Shown: one piece after another, positions 1-8,239 of the stretch
How positions within the stretch are numbered: position 1 is the stretch's first letter
Layout: each line of letters starts with the position of its first letter
Assembly (NCBI GenBank): GCA_964514655.1
Contig: CAZEQY010000010.1
Span: 40,746-104,745 of the forward strand
DNA length: 64,000 nt
Direction of reading: 5' to 3'
Source: SZAS-7 sp964514655
GTDB taxonomy: Bacteria; Chlamydiota; Chlamydiia; Chlamydiales; FEN-1388
Position numbers and translations under genes: made by a program
The notes under the pieces: generated by a model
Seen by the model: the letters and a program-made list of their open reading frames with translations, nothing else
The model's database searches: none
What the model was told of the DNA's origin: nothing

Positions 1-39
1 GCCAATTTATCCATTACAGTATATTTTTGGGGAAAAATA

Positions 40-73
40 AAACTGCCACTAAGGATAACCCTTGTGGCAGTTT
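40..73 (-). terminator. Rho-independent terminator of the first gene
   Basis: A 10-bp stem (40-49 with 64-73) is extended by a partly paired AAGG/CCTT segment around an ATAA loop. Read on the minus strand, it is followed by TTTTATTTTT, the usual U-tract. It lies just past the stop of the minus-strand gene ending at 97. Confidence 0.75.
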
Positions 74-96
74 GTATCTATCGATCAAGCTATAGC

Positions 97-516
97 TTAT
101 ACAACGAGTGGTTGTTGCTGTTGTTGCTTTTCAGCGTCAGTTTCTGACTTTTTCTGTTCAGTTTTGTCTGCAGGAGCTGATTCTGCTTTGCTTGGGGAAG
201 TGCCGCCAACGAGGAGGATCTTTGTTTGCATTTGATCATCGCTTGCTTTGCCATCTGGGTTAGCTTGCTTTGTTTGATCAGCAGGTTGACCTGGTGTTGC
301 AGCTTGTGTGTCGATCAAGAGGATTTGTGGCTCTTGTTGTTTTTTTGCATTTTGCTGCTGTTGGTTTTGATCTGGATCTTGATTCATATCGCCAGCATCA
401 GCTGATTGACGCTTTGCATCTTTTGAATCTTTTGACATTTGGTTTGGTGTTGATCCGGCAAATACTGGTGCTACAAACGCACATGTGATTCCGGAAATGA
501 GAAGCAGGTGCTTCAT
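97..516 (-). CDS. Small secreted Gln/Lys/Asp-rich protein
   Basis: This 139-residue protein begins with a clear signal peptide (MKHLLLISGITCAFVAPVFA, cleavage near residue 20). The rest is low-complexity and hydrophilic, with runs of Gln (near residues 51-54 and 131-135) and many Ala, Asp and Lys; no fold or catalytic motif is visible. An ideal AAAGGAGG ribosome binding site precedes the ATG, and a terminator follows the stop, so it is probably a single-gene unit divergent from rlmN. It is likely an exported periplasmic or surface protein. I do not recognise the family; intrinsic disorder is likely. Confidence 0.7.
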   Translation of the reverse strand: MKHLLLISGITCAFVAPVFAGSTPNQMSKDSKDAKRQSADAGDMNQDPDQNQQQQNAKKQQEPQILLIDTQAATPGQPADQTKQANPDGKASDDQMQTKILLVGGTSPSKAESAPADKTEQKKSETDAEKQQQQQPLVV

Positions 517-647
517 AAGGGGCCTCCTTTTACGGTTAAGTATGGCAATTTTGATACTCTATTCCGCCATTTTTTTTCAATAAAATTAGTATTTTCCAAT
601 AAATAATTGTCTTTTGTGCTATACTTGGCGGTTAAACCAAGGGCATT

Positions 648-1706
648 ATGAAACAGAAGGTATTAGGCTTAGGGCTTAGCGAGCTAAGAGAGTGGTTTGT
701 AGCGCGGGGAAAGAAGCATTTTATTGCAAACCAGGTGCACGATTGGATCTTTAAAAAGGGTGAGACAAGCTTTGATAAGATGACAAACATCAGTCTTGAT
801 GCCCGCACTCTTATGGCTCAAGAGCTAGATGTAGGCACTCTTGAACTTGTGCGTGTGCAGGAGTCTGACGACAATGAAACCATCAAATTTTTGTGGAAGT
901 TAGAGGATGCTAAGCTTGTAGAATCTGTTCTTATTATGTCCGGAGATAGGCGCACTGTTTGCGTCTCTTCCCAGGTGGGCTGTCCGGCACGTTGTGCCTT
1001 TTGTGCTTCAGGAAAGCAGGGCCTTATTCGCAACCTAGAACCGCACGAGATTTTTGCTCAGGTCTACCAGATAGACCTTTGGCTTAAAAAACGGTCTGAA
1101 GCCGTAAGCCATGTGGTCTACATGGGTATGGGAGAGCCATTTCGTAACTATGAGGCAGTGCTTGCATCAATTCGCATGCTTATACACCCTGATCTTTTTG
1201 GCCTCTCACAAAGGCGTATAACGGTCTCTACCGTAGGCGTTGTAGAGGGGATTCGGCGCTTTACTGCTGAAGGCCTCAAGGTTAACCTTGTGCTTTCTCT
1301 ACATGCTCCTAACCAGCATATCCGCCAAAAGGTGATTCCATACGCTCGCCAATATGCCCTTGGTGATATTCTAGAGGCTATGTCAGAGTTTAGTCAAGTG
1401 TCAGGACGCGATGTGACCTTTGAATACACGCTTATTAAAGGTATCAACGATGGCGTTGAGCACGCACAAGAACTTGCTCTTCTTTTAAAGGGTAAACAGT
1501 GTACAGTAAACTTAATACCGTATAATCCCGTTACCGGCCTTAGGCTAGAAAAGCCCACAGCAGCAAGTGTGGCCGATTTTCGTGCGGTACTAGACAAGGC
1601 AAAAGTAATAAACACCTGCCGCTACACAAAAGGTGACGACATAGCAGCAGCCTGCGGCCAACTTGCCATGCAAGAACTACCGACACTTACAGTTATAAAT
1701 GAGTAA
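648..1706 (+). CDS. rlmN: Dual-specificity RNA methyltransferase RlmN
   Basis: This radical-SAM enzyme methylates C2 of adenosine 2503 in 23S rRNA and A37 in some tRNAs. The 352-residue length is normal. The cluster-binding CxxxCxxC is at Cys112, Cys116 and Cys119. The two other cysteines needed by the ping-pong mechanism are visible: Cys105 (in VCVSSQVGC) and Cys336 (in GDDIAAACGQ). GMGEP, the SAM-binding motif, is also present. An AAGGG site precedes the ATG. The end overlaps the uvrC start by 8 bp (ATGAGTAA), so the two are co-transcribed and probably translationally coupled. Confidence 0.97.
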   Translation: MKQKVLGLGLSELREWFVARGKKHFIANQVHDWIFKKGETSFDKMTNISLDARTLMAQELDVGTLELVRVQESDDNETIKFLWKLEDAKLVESVLIMSGDRRTVCVSSQVGCPARCAFCASGKQGLIRNLEPHEIFAQVYQIDLWLKKRSEAVSHVVYMGMGEPFRNYEAVLASIRMLIHPDLFGLSQRRITVSTVGVVEGIRRFTAEGLKVNLVLSLHAPNQHIRQKVIPYARQYALGDILEAMSEFSQVSGRDVTFEYTLIKGINDGVEHAQELALLLKGKQCTVNLIPYNPVTGLRLEKPTAASVADFRAVLDKAKVINTCRYTKGDDIAAACGQLAMQELPTLTVINE

Positions 1707-3525
1707 ATTTGATCCTACAAGATTAGAAGATTATCCTGATTCGCCCGGTGTTTATATTATGAAGGGTGCAAAGGGTGAGGTTCTCTATGTGGGTAAAGCA
1801 AAGAACATCAAAGCGCGCCTCAGGACCTACTATAGCGCTCAAGACGATCGCGTGCAAGTGCCCTATCTTTTGGCGAGTGTGCACGATATTGAGACTATTG
1901 TTGTGCTGTCTGAAAAAGAGGCGCTTCTTTTAGAAAACACACTTATAAAGCGCTACCAGCCAAAGTATAATGTACTGCTCAAAGATGATAAGGGCTATAT
2001 TAGCCTTAAAGTAACCACAAAGCATCCATGGCCAATGATTCAGCTTGTGCGCTTTAAGGGCATGGCACCAAAGGATGCTACTTACTTTGGCCCCTATACA
2101 AGCGCATCTAGCTGCAGGCAGATGTATGATCTTATCGGCAAGATCTTTCCTTTGAGGCAATGTTCTGATGAGGAGTTTAGCCGCCGCAAGCGCCCCTGTA
2201 TTCTCTACCAGATTAAGCGATGCTGTGCACCCTGTGTTGGCTATGTTACAAAAGAGGCCTATCAGGGCTATGTAGATAGTGCCATACGCCTTATCAAGGG
2301 GCAAAATGATGAAGTCCTCAAGCAGCTAGAAGAGGAGATGCATAAGGCATCTGAGGAATTAGAATTTGAAAAAGCGCAAGCATTACTAGAAAAAATTGAA
2401 CTATTACAAGAGATTGTGGAAGGCCAGCGTGTAGATAGTGTCACGCGCGAGGATTTAGATGTTTGGGGAGTGTTTAGAGAGGGGGCTTTTGTCGTTATCA
2501 CCAAGCTTTCATGGCGCTCTGGCAAGCTTGTGGGTTCGCACCATTTTGACTTTGATAATGCCTTTCAGCCTACAGATGAGCTTTTGGAGTCTGTGCTTGT
2601 GCAGCACTATATGGGAGAAAAAAGCCCTATTTCGCATGTTTATCTGTCCGATGAGGTGCCGGATAAGGAAGTCCTTCAAGAAGTGCTAAATATGCATGTA
2701 TATGTGCCTAAGCGAGGAGATAAGCGCCAGCTTGCACTTATGGCAACAGCAAATGCTCAAGCTGCCTTTAAGCAGCGAAAAGACGCTCGCACAATACGAG
2801 AAAAGGCACTTCTTGAAATGCAGGAAAAACTTCTATTATCTCGCTATCCCAAGCGAATTGAGTGTTTTGATAATTCCCACTTTGCAGGTACTGAGCGCGT
2901 ATCATCATGCGTGGTATTTATAGATGGCGAGCGTTTTAAAGCCGGCTTTAGAAAGTATAAAATACGCACTGTCGAAACCGGCGATGACCTCAAGATGATG
3001 CAAGAAGTGCTTTACAGGCGCTATAGCAAGGCAAAAGAGGATGATTCATTACCTGATTTACTTATCATCGATGGGGGAAAGACCCATCTTAAAGCGGCAC
3101 AAAAGGTGCTAAAAGAGCTTGAGATAGTATCTTGTGATATTATATCGATTGCAAAAGAGCACGGGCGCCACGACAAAGGAGTAACGCAGGAAAAGGTCTT
3201 TACACCGGCATCTGAAGAGCCAATACTCTTAGAGCCACATTCGTCACTTCTTTTTTTATTGCAGACAATACGAGATGAAGCTCACCGTTTTGTTCTTGCC
3301 TTTCAGGTGCTTCGCCGCAAGAAGGCGAGTATTAAAAGTGAATTAGACTATATTCCCGGAATCGGGCCTATGAAGAAGAAAAAACTCATTCAGGCCTTTG
3401 GAAGTGTAAAAGCTTTGCGTATAGCGTCCTTAGAGGAGATCGGGGCCGTAAAAGGCATCACTCATAAAGACGCGATCAGTATTAGAAAATATCTGAATAG
3501 TCACCAGGATGACCCTTCTCTTTAA
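1699..3525 (+). CDS. uvrC: Excinuclease ABC subunit C
   Basis: UvrC makes the dual incisions of nucleotide excision repair with UvrA and UvrB. The 608-residue protein has the expected order: N-terminal GIY-YIG nuclease (about 13-90, with GVYIMKG and LYVGKAKN), the Cys-rich segment (RPCILYQIKRCCAPCVG), a UVR motif (about 205-240), the RNase H-like 5-prime nuclease (IECFDNSHFAGT, LLIIDGGKTHL), and a C-terminal helix-hairpin-helix pair (IPGIGPMKKKKL and following). It starts inside rlmN. Its last 44 bp overlap the 3-prime end of the convergent Asp23-family gene. Confidence 0.97.
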   Translation: MSKFDPTRLEDYPDSPGVYIMKGAKGEVLYVGKAKNIKARLRTYYSAQDDRVQVPYLLASVHDIETIVVLSEKEALLLENTLIKRYQPKYNVLLKDDKGYISLKVTTKHPWPMIQLVRFKGMAPKDATYFGPYTSASSCRQMYDLIGKIFPLRQCSDEEFSRRKRPCILYQIKRCCAPCVGYVTKEAYQGYVDSAIRLIKGQNDEVLKQLEEEMHKASEELEFEKAQALLEKIELLQEIVEGQRVDSVTREDLDVWGVFREGAFVVITKLSWRSGKLVGSHHFDFDNAFQPTDELLESVLVQHYMGEKSPISHVYLSDEVPDKEVLQEVLNMHVYVPKRGDKRQLALMATANAQAAFKQRKDARTIREKALLEMQEKLLLSRYPKRIECFDNSHFAGTERVSSCVVFIDGERFKAGFRKYKIRTVETGDDLKMMQEVLYRRYSKAKEDDSLPDLLIIDGGKTHLKAAQKVLKELEIVSCDIISIAKEHGRHDKGVTQEKVFTPASEEPILLEPHSSLLFLLQTIRDEAHRFVLAFQVLRRKKASIKSELDYIPGIGPMKKKKLIQAFGSVKALRIASLEEIGAVKGITHKDAISIRKYLNSHQDDPSL

Positions 3526-3940
3526 GAGCGGGAGCCTTTTTGGCAGCATCAGGGGGGATGAGTTCTTTAAAGACCACGTGAACGTGGGAGACTCTAAGGC
3601 CCGTCATGCGTACAAGTTCTTGTACAACTTTTGTTTGAATTTCTTCGGCTTTTTCGGGGATAGAAATACCGTAGCCAATAGCAACCTCAACGCGAGCGCT
3701 GATGGAGCATGTTTTAGGGTCTTGTTCGGTGTGTATGCCCTTAACACCTTCAGAGCGGCCAAAGATGTGGTCGATGAAGTTGCCTTCGAGAAGAGCGATG
3801 CCAGGGATTTTTGCTAGAGTTTGCAAAATAATTCCTTGAAACACGCGGTTATCGATATCGCGGATGTATTCTGTTTCGGGAAGTTCAAATTCCTTTGTAT
3901 CAACCTTGAGGGGTTCTACCTTTACTTTTCTTTCTGTCAT
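3482..3940 (-). CDS. Asp23/Gls24 family protein
   Basis: The 152-residue protein matches the Asp23/Gls24 (DUF322) pattern: a short N-terminal region, then a VFQGIILQTLAKIPGI segment, a small beta-rich core with VEVAIGYGISIPEKAEEIQ, and the terminal V-RMTGLRVSHVHVVF element. Family members in Gram-positive bacteria associate with the cell envelope or respond to stress; the chlamydial role is unknown. There is no signal peptide or membrane segment. A perfect AAAGGAGGTG site precedes the ATG. The 3-prime end overlaps uvrC in the opposite orientation by 44 bp, an unusually long convergent overlap. Confidence 0.8.
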   Translation of the reverse strand: MTERKVKVEPLKVDTKEFELPETEYIRDIDNRVFQGIILQTLAKIPGIALLEGNFIDHIFGRSEGVKGIHTEQDPKTCSISARVEVAIGYGISIPEKAEEIQTKVVQELVRMTGLRVSHVHVVFKELIPPDAAKKAPALKEKGHPGDYSDIF

Positions 3941-3992
3941 GACTGTAACACCTCCTTTATGCTAGTATTGATTATACTTTATTAGGATTATT

Positions 3993-4394
3993 ATGAAAAC
4001 ACCAGATTTTTTAGAGCTACTCTTTGCCGCAGCCCTCATAGGTACTCTTACGGCATATTTAGCAAAAAGAAAGGGTAGAGATCCTACAGTGTGGTTTTTG
4101 ATTGGTATGCTATGCGGTATTTTTGGGCTAATCGCGCTATTTTTTGTTCCTGAAGTAAAGCAGCAGGAAAAGCCTAAGCCACCAAGTCCGCCGCCGCAAG
4201 ATGCCTTGGCAACCAAAAAGTGGTTCTATCTTGATGCTGCCCACACAACCTGTGGACCACACCCCTTTGCCACAATCCAGCAGCTATTCAGGGAAAATAC
4301 AATACAGCCATCTACCTACGTCTGGTGTGAAGGTGTGGAGGGCTGGAAAAAAATTCACGACTTATCTGAATTACAAAGTAGATTACAAGGGTGA
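3993..4394 (+). CDS. Membrane-anchored GYF_2-domain protein
   Basis: The 133-residue protein has two N-terminal hydrophobic segments (about residues 7-20 and 30-50), a proline-rich linker (KPKPPSPPPQ), and a C-terminal domain of the GYF_2 type (about 71-131). That domain shows the WFYLD start, the GPHPFATIQQLF helix and the VWCEGVEGWKKI segment. GYF_2 domains bind proline-rich peptides or act as protein-interaction modules at membranes in many bacteria; the partner here is unknown. It is divergent from the Asp23 gene and convergent with rpsN. Confidence 0.75.
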   Translation: MKTPDFLELLFAAALIGTLTAYLAKRKGRDPTVWFLIGMLCGIFGLIALFFVPEVKQQEKPKPPSPPPQDALATKKWFYLDAAHTTCGPHPFATIQQLFRENTIQPSTYVWCEGVEGWKKIHDLSELQSRLQG

Positions 4395-4403
4395 TTAAAA
4401 AAA

Positions 4404-4438
4404 GAAACACTCAAGACTTATAAAGCCTTGAGTGTTTC
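4404..4438 (-). terminator. Terminator downstream of rpsN
   Basis: A 12-bp stem (4404-4415 with 4427-4438) is followed on the minus strand by TTTTTTT, so it terminates the rpmJ-rpsN transcript. A second short perfect palindrome (9-bp arms, 4450-4458 with 4462-4470) lies between this stem and the rpsN stop. Confidence 0.75.
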
Positions 4439-4486
4439 GGGCAAGGAAATAGGACGAGATACTCGTCCTAGGTCGTAATTTGTCTG

Positions 4487-4792
4487 TTACCAGCTCGCCT
4501 TGGTCACGCCTGGGACGCCGCCCATAAGCGCAAGCTCGCGAAACGATAGACGCGAAATTTTGAACTTACGTAGGACGCCACGTGGACGGCCTGTAAGCTT
4601 GCAGCGATTGCGTAGGCGAACAGGTGATGTGTCGCGCTTCATCTTGTTGAGAGCTGTGCGTGCTTCATGGCGCTCTTCTTCAGTAAGGCTCATGTCGCGC
4701 GCTTTAGTTTTAAGCGCTTGACGCTTTTCCCAATTTCGCTGAACGATAACTTCGCGTTTGTTTTGGCGGTTTACAACTGATTTTTTTGCCAT
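4487..4792 (-). CDS. rpsN: 30S ribosomal protein S14
   Basis: S14 belongs to the head of the small ribosomal subunit. I chose the MAKKS start at 4792, giving 101 residues, the standard length for the long zinc-free S14; the open frame extends upstream into rpmJ but that part has no S14 similarity. The typical RNRCKLTGRPRG and KFKISRLSFRELA segments are present, with the C-terminal GVPGVTKASW. It follows rpmJ by 1 nt on the minus strand, the same pair order as in Chlamydia, and is followed by a terminator. Confidence 0.97.
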   Translation of the reverse strand: MAKKSVVNRQNKREVIVQRNWEKRQALKTKARDMSLTEEERHEARTALNKMKRDTSPVRLRNRCKLTGRPRGVLRKFKISRLSFRELALMGGVPGVTKASW

Positions 4793-4793
4793 A

Positions 4794-4931
4794 CTATTTA
4801 ACCCTTGCAGGACCCTTTTGACGCTGTTTGCGCGTTGGGTCTTTTTTGTTGATAACATAAACGACACCTCTACGGCGAACGATTTTGTCGCCCTTAGATT
4901 TGTCGGCTTTAACTGATGCTCGTACTTTCAT
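4794..4931 (-). CDS. rpmJ: 50S ribosomal protein L36
   Basis: The 45-residue L36 starts at MKVRASVKADKS. It is the cysteine-free form: no zinc-binding residues are seen. The RRRGVVYVINKKDPTRKQRQ segment closely resembles chlamydial L36 as I remember it and is a strong lineage marker. The start is set by family length; the longer open frame upstream has no L36 character. It is transcribed with rpsN and is divergent from rpmH, leaving 163 bp between them for both promoters. Confidence 0.95.
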   Translation of the reverse strand: MKVRASVKADKSKGDKIVRRRGVVYVINKKDPTRKQRQKGPARVK

Positions 4932-5094
4932 GGAGTTTCCTACAAAAATAGGACTAAACTTTATGTGATGGGCGATTTCTTTGCAATAGCAAAATGTAAC
5001 ATGAGGTAAAAATTCGTTCTGATCTTTTTTTCTTGCGCGCAAATAGGCCATATTCATATCATGTAGCCCTAATATTTTAAGAAAGGGCTTACAC

Positions 5095-5247
5095 ATGGTC
5101 AAGCGTACATATCAGCCAAGCAAAAGACGAAGAAAAGCAGAACATGGCTTTCGCAAGCGTATGAAAACTAAAAACGGACGTAAAGTTCTTGCATCCCGCC
5201 GCAAGATAGGCCGCAAGCGCCTTATCGTAAATTCCTCTAGAGGATGA
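5095..5247 (+). CDS. rpmH: 50S ribosomal protein L34
   Basis: The 50-residue basic protein begins MVKRTYQPSKRRRK and contains the L34 signature HGFRKRM followed by the ASRRKIGRKRL helix. Its stop codon overlaps the rnpA start by 4 nt (ATGA), the usual rpmH-rnpA coupling. AAGAAAGG lies upstream as the ribosome binding site. The divergent arrangement rpsN-rpmJ / rpmH-rnpA matches the Chlamydia arrangement. Confidence 0.96.
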   Translation: MVKRTYQPSKRRRKAEHGFRKRMKTKNGRKVLASRRKIGRKRLIVNSSRG

Positions 5248-5594
5248 TACAAGGCCGTTTTCCGAAATCGCACCGGCTGCTTAAAAGCAGCCAGTTTCAC
5301 TCTTTTTCAAAAAATTCTCAAGTTTTTCACGGCAAGGCACTTTATATTGTTTGGAAGGCAAATAGCCTTTCTCATCCTCGCCTTGGCATTACTGTTACAA
5401 GAAAATATGGCGACGCACACGTAAGAAACCGCTTTAAGCGCCTTGTGCGCGAGGGCTTTCGTTGCCTTATCCCCAAAGATACCTCCATCGACATCCACGT
5501 CCGCCCCAAACTGCACGGCAAAGGTATACCATGCACCCTTCCCTCTTTTGCCGATGTCATCACTGACTTTGAAGCATTCATTAAGTTATATTAA
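5244..5594 (+). CDS. rnpA: Ribonuclease P protein component
   Basis: RnpA is the basic cofactor of the RNase P ribozyme, which removes tRNA 5-prime leaders. The 116-residue protein has the family start RFPKSHRLLKSSQF, a central GITVTRKYGDAHVRNR and the RNA-binding RNRFKRLVRE helix. It is translationally coupled to rpmH (ATGA overlap). The gene is followed by a long inverted repeat (5640-5784) that may end the transcript. Confidence 0.95.
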   Translation: MIQGRFPKSHRLLKSSQFHSFSKNSQVFHGKALYIVWKANSLSHPRLGITVTRKYGDAHVRNRFKRLVREGFRCLIPKDTSIDIHVRPKLHGKGIPCTLPSFADVITDFEAFIKLY

Positions 5595-5639
5595 TCTGTG
5601 TTGCTGTGAATGGCTTGAGTAGGGGGGCGAGTCAGTGGT

Positions 5640-5784
5640 ATGCGGTTAAGGAATTGCCTTATCTTGATCTTGATCTTTGTCTTAATCTTTGTCTTTTTCG
5701 CGTTAACGAGGCATGAGAGTTAGAGGGTAAAGAAGAAGAAAAAGATCAAGATCAAGATCAAGATAAGGCAATTCCTTAACCGCA
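5640..5784. repeat. Long inverted repeat with GATCAA-type core
   Basis: The arms 5640-5677 and 5747-5784 are perfect reverse complements over 38 bp. The outer part carries GGTTAAGGAATTGCC and the inner part tandem ATCTTG (GATCAA on the other strand) words; imperfect pairing of purine- and pyrimidine-rich tracts continues inward. It sits between the convergent rnpA and thioredoxin-like genes, where it could serve as a bidirectional terminator. It resembles the elements at 30188-30310 and 38060-38206 in its GATCAA core but has different ends. Confidence 0.8.
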
Positions 5785-5828
5785 TGCTATTGGGGGGCAA
5801 ATGGGTTGCCCCCTGGTAGGGATTAGGT

Positions 5829-6308
5829 TTATTTTTTGTTGTAGGCGTCGAGGACGTCTTGGACTTTTTTGGCGTAATTTGCACCACCGCCTGATTGAAA
5901 GCCCATTTTCTCTATCTTTTGGCCTTTAGAATCGAGTATAATGACTGATGGAAAGCCTTGGATACCAAACTCGTTTGAAAGCTTTTGGTTTTGGTCTTTT
6001 GTGGCTTGATCTTGTGGGCTTTTGCGAGGAAAGTCGACTTTAACAAAGATCATCTTTTGGGCAAGAGCCTGCTGAAACTCTGGTGTAGAAAGGATTTGGC
6101 TGTCCATTTTTATGCACCATGGGCACCAGTCAGAGCCTGTAAAGTAAACAAACATTGGCTTGGATTCAGCCTGCGCTTGCTTTTTTGCAGCGTCAAAGTT
6201 TGTAGTCCAGTTAATCTGTGAAACAACTTGAGTTTCTGCTTGAGCTTCAGCACAATGCACACTGCCAAAAGCGGCTATAAGTGTAGTAAGAAGGATGTAA
6301 AATTTCAT
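5829..6308 (-). CDS. Periplasmic thioredoxin-like disulfide protein
   Basis: With the start at MKFYILLTTL (position 6308, preceded by GGAGTCCCC), the protein has 159 residues, a signal peptide ending near residue 19-22, and a thioredoxin-like domain of the thioredoxin_7/DsbD-gamma type. The active site is Cys62-Pro-Trp-Cys65 in GSDWCPWCIKM, and the cis-Pro loop is in GIQGFPSVIILD. It probably acts in periplasmic disulfide exchange, relevant to chlamydial envelopes cross-linked by disulfides. A related gene lies near rnpA in Chlamydia as I recall. An upstream in-frame Met at 6362 would add 18 residues and spoil the signal peptide. Confidence 0.88.
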   Translation of the reverse strand: MKFYILLTTLIAAFGSVHCAEAQAETQVVSQINWTTNFDAAKKQAQAESKPMFVYFTGSDWCPWCIKMDSQILSTPEFQQALAQKMIFVKVDFPRKSPQDQATKDQNQKLSNEFGIQGFPSVIILDSKGQKIEKMGFQSGGGANYAKKVQDVLDAYNKK

Positions 6309-6345
6309 AATGGGGACTCCTATGTGGTTACAGATTGAGAGTCTA

Positions 6346-6864
6346 ATGGAAGATATGAACAATCGTCAAACAATAATAATTCGCCATGCGCGTGAAAATA
6401 AAAAAAAGTGCTCACTTACCGGTCTAGAAGGAAGAGCTGATTTTTGCTTTTTTACCTATCCAGCTTGTGCTTGTGGTAAAGAACAGCTGCCGGATCTTAG
6501 CGGGTATATACTTCTTGATGTAGCAGGGGAGCCACTTGGAGTAAAAGATGCTTCTTCCGGCTTCATTCTTTTGGACGGGACTTGGAGACTTGCAGAAAAG
6601 ATGCATGCCAACATAAAAGAGCTTCAGGGTCTTCCTAAACGCTCTATTCCGTCAGGTTTTATTACTGCCTATCCTCGAAGACAAGATGACTGTATAGATC
6701 CAGAAGCTGGCCTTGCTTCAATAGAGGCTCTTTATGTGGCCTATCTTGTTGCAGGAAGGAGTGTGGAGGGCCTTTTTGATGGCTATTACTGGAAAGATGC
6801 CTTTTTAGCTAAAAATTCAGAGAAGATTGCATTGCAAAATTCTCTTCGTGAGCGTATAATTTAA
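6346..6864 (+). CDS. DTW/Tsr3-like RNA aminocarboxypropyltransferase superfamily protein
   Basis: The protein has the superfamily features: a basic IIIRHARENKKKCS start, ILLDGTWRLAEKM (the D-x-T-W segment), LPKRSIPS, and the helical ASIEALYVAYLVAG that normally closes the SAM pocket. DTW enzymes (TapT) and Tsr3 transfer the aminocarboxypropyl group of SAM to uridine in tRNA or rRNA; which substrate applies cannot be read here. The start is uncertain: 6310, 6346 and 6355 are in-frame ATGs. I prefer 6346 because GAGAG lies 4 nt upstream. At 173 residues it is slightly short for either family. Confidence 0.65.
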   Translation: MEDMNNRQTIIIRHARENKKKCSLTGLEGRADFCFFTYPACACGKEQLPDLSGYILLDVAGEPLGVKDASSGFILLDGTWRLAEKMHANIKELQGLPKRSIPSGFITAYPRRQDDCIDPEAGLASIEALYVAYLVAGRSVEGLFDGYYWKDAFLAKNSEKIALQNSLRERII

Positions 6865-6892
6865 AAATTAAATTTTTTTTATTCAACAAAGT

Positions 6893-8227
6893 ATGGTTTT
6901 TGAATATTTAGATATCTTTGACAACTTTATGTGGATGTATTTCGGCTTTCCGGCAATCATCTGCGTAGGATTATATCTTTCAATTTCTTCTGGTTTTATA
7001 CAGCTAAAGCGCTTTGGGGATGTGTGTCGGATATTTGGTAGGTGCCTATTTGGAAAACAGACGGTGCAGGATAATGGTGGCATTTCTCCAATGTCTGCCT
7101 TTTTTGCAGGTCTTGGAGGCTGTGTAGGTATTGGCAACGTTGTTGCAATTACAACAGCCGTACAAATAGGTGGCCCGGGAGCCTGCTTGTGGATGTGGCT
7201 AACAGCTATCATCGGCTCGCTTGTCAAATATTCAGAAGTTTATTTAGGCATTCGCTTTAGAATAAAGATGAAGGATAACTCCTATAGCGGCGGCCCTATG
7301 CATTTTCTTGCTAAAGCTTTTAATCCCACTATAGCGGGAATATTCTGCATTTTAATGTGCATCTATGGCGTTGAGATTTTTCAGTTTAGTGTTGTTACAA
7401 ACAGCATATCGCACAATTTTGGCTTTGATAAAACGCTTGTGACACTTGTGCTTTTAGCGCTCGTCGTTATTGCGGAACTTGGCGGCATGAAGCGCGTAAG
7501 TGCTATCTGCATCACTGTAATACCAATTTTTATTGTGCTCTACCTTGTGATGGGATCGTATGTGCTCATTTCATCTGCTCATCTGTTGCCAGATGTTTTT
7601 TATCAGATTTTTCATGGCGCGTTTAATCCAACTGCTGCCATTGGCTCTTTTGCAGGAAGTTCCATCCTCTTAGCCATCTCTCAAGGTATGCGTAGAGGCT
7701 GTTATAGCTCTGATATTGGGGTAGGCTATGCATCGATTATTCACTCAAGCTCCCGCGTGCAAAAGCCGGCTGATCAGGCAGCATTAGTGATTTTTGATGT
7801 CTTTTTAGACACCTTTATGATGTGCACTATGAGTATGATGCTTGTGCTTGTAACAGGAACATGGAAAGAAGACATTTTGCCCATGCACCTTGTGCAAGAA
7901 GCACTTTCTCACTTCTTTCCCTATATGCACTATTTTATGCCATTTTTCCTCTTTTTACTTGGCTATACAACCGTTATAACCTACTTTTGTGCAGGAGCCA
8001 AGACGGCAGAACATGTGGGGCCAAAGTATGGTCGCGCACTCTACTACTGCTATAGTGTTGTCATTTTATTCATCTTTTCCTTTGTAGAAACAAAGCAAGC
8101 GCTTATTGTGATGTCTATAGTTCAGGTGCTATTACTTGCCTTGAACCTAGCTGGGATTTTGCGGCTTCGAAAGGAAATTGCCTTTGACTTTAGCCAGCAG
8201 ACTAAACCAGTTGAACTGACAGCATGA
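6893..8227 (+). CDS. Amino acid carrier protein, alanine/glycine:cation symporter family
   Basis: The 444-residue membrane protein has about 10-11 hydrophobic segments and the AGCS hallmark region around residues 66-105: ISPMSAFFAGLGGCVGIGN followed by a GPGACLWMW segment and YSGGPMHFL. The family imports alanine or glycine with sodium or protons into the cytoplasm. RRGCYSSDIGVG, another conserved loop, is near residue 264. It follows the DTW-like gene by 28 bp and precedes glgA by 12 bp, so it may share their transcript. Substrate is inferred from family only. Confidence 0.9.
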   Translation: MVFEYLDIFDNFMWMYFGFPAIICVGLYLSISSGFIQLKRFGDVCRIFGRCLFGKQTVQDNGGISPMSAFFAGLGGCVGIGNVVAITTAVQIGGPGACLWMWLTAIIGSLVKYSEVYLGIRFRIKMKDNSYSGGPMHFLAKAFNPTIAGIFCILMCIYGVEIFQFSVVTNSISHNFGFDKTLVTLVLLALVVIAELGGMKRVSAICITVIPIFIVLYLVMGSYVLISSAHLLPDVFYQIFHGAFNPTAAIGSFAGSSILLAISQGMRRGCYSSDIGVGYASIIHSSSRVQKPADQAALVIFDVFLDTFMMCTMSMMLVLVTGTWKEDILPMHLVQEALSHFFPYMHYFMPFFLFLLGYTTVITYFCAGAKTAEHVGPKYGRALYYCYSVVILFIFSFVETKQALIVMSIVQVLLLALNLAGILRLRKEIAFDFSQQTKPVELTA

Positions 8228-8239
8228 TAAGGATAGCGT

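Noticed and set aside
4467..5100. Replication origin near rpmH
   Set aside because: rpmH-rnpA often neighbours dnaA, but no dnaA gene or cluster of DnaA boxes was seen here.
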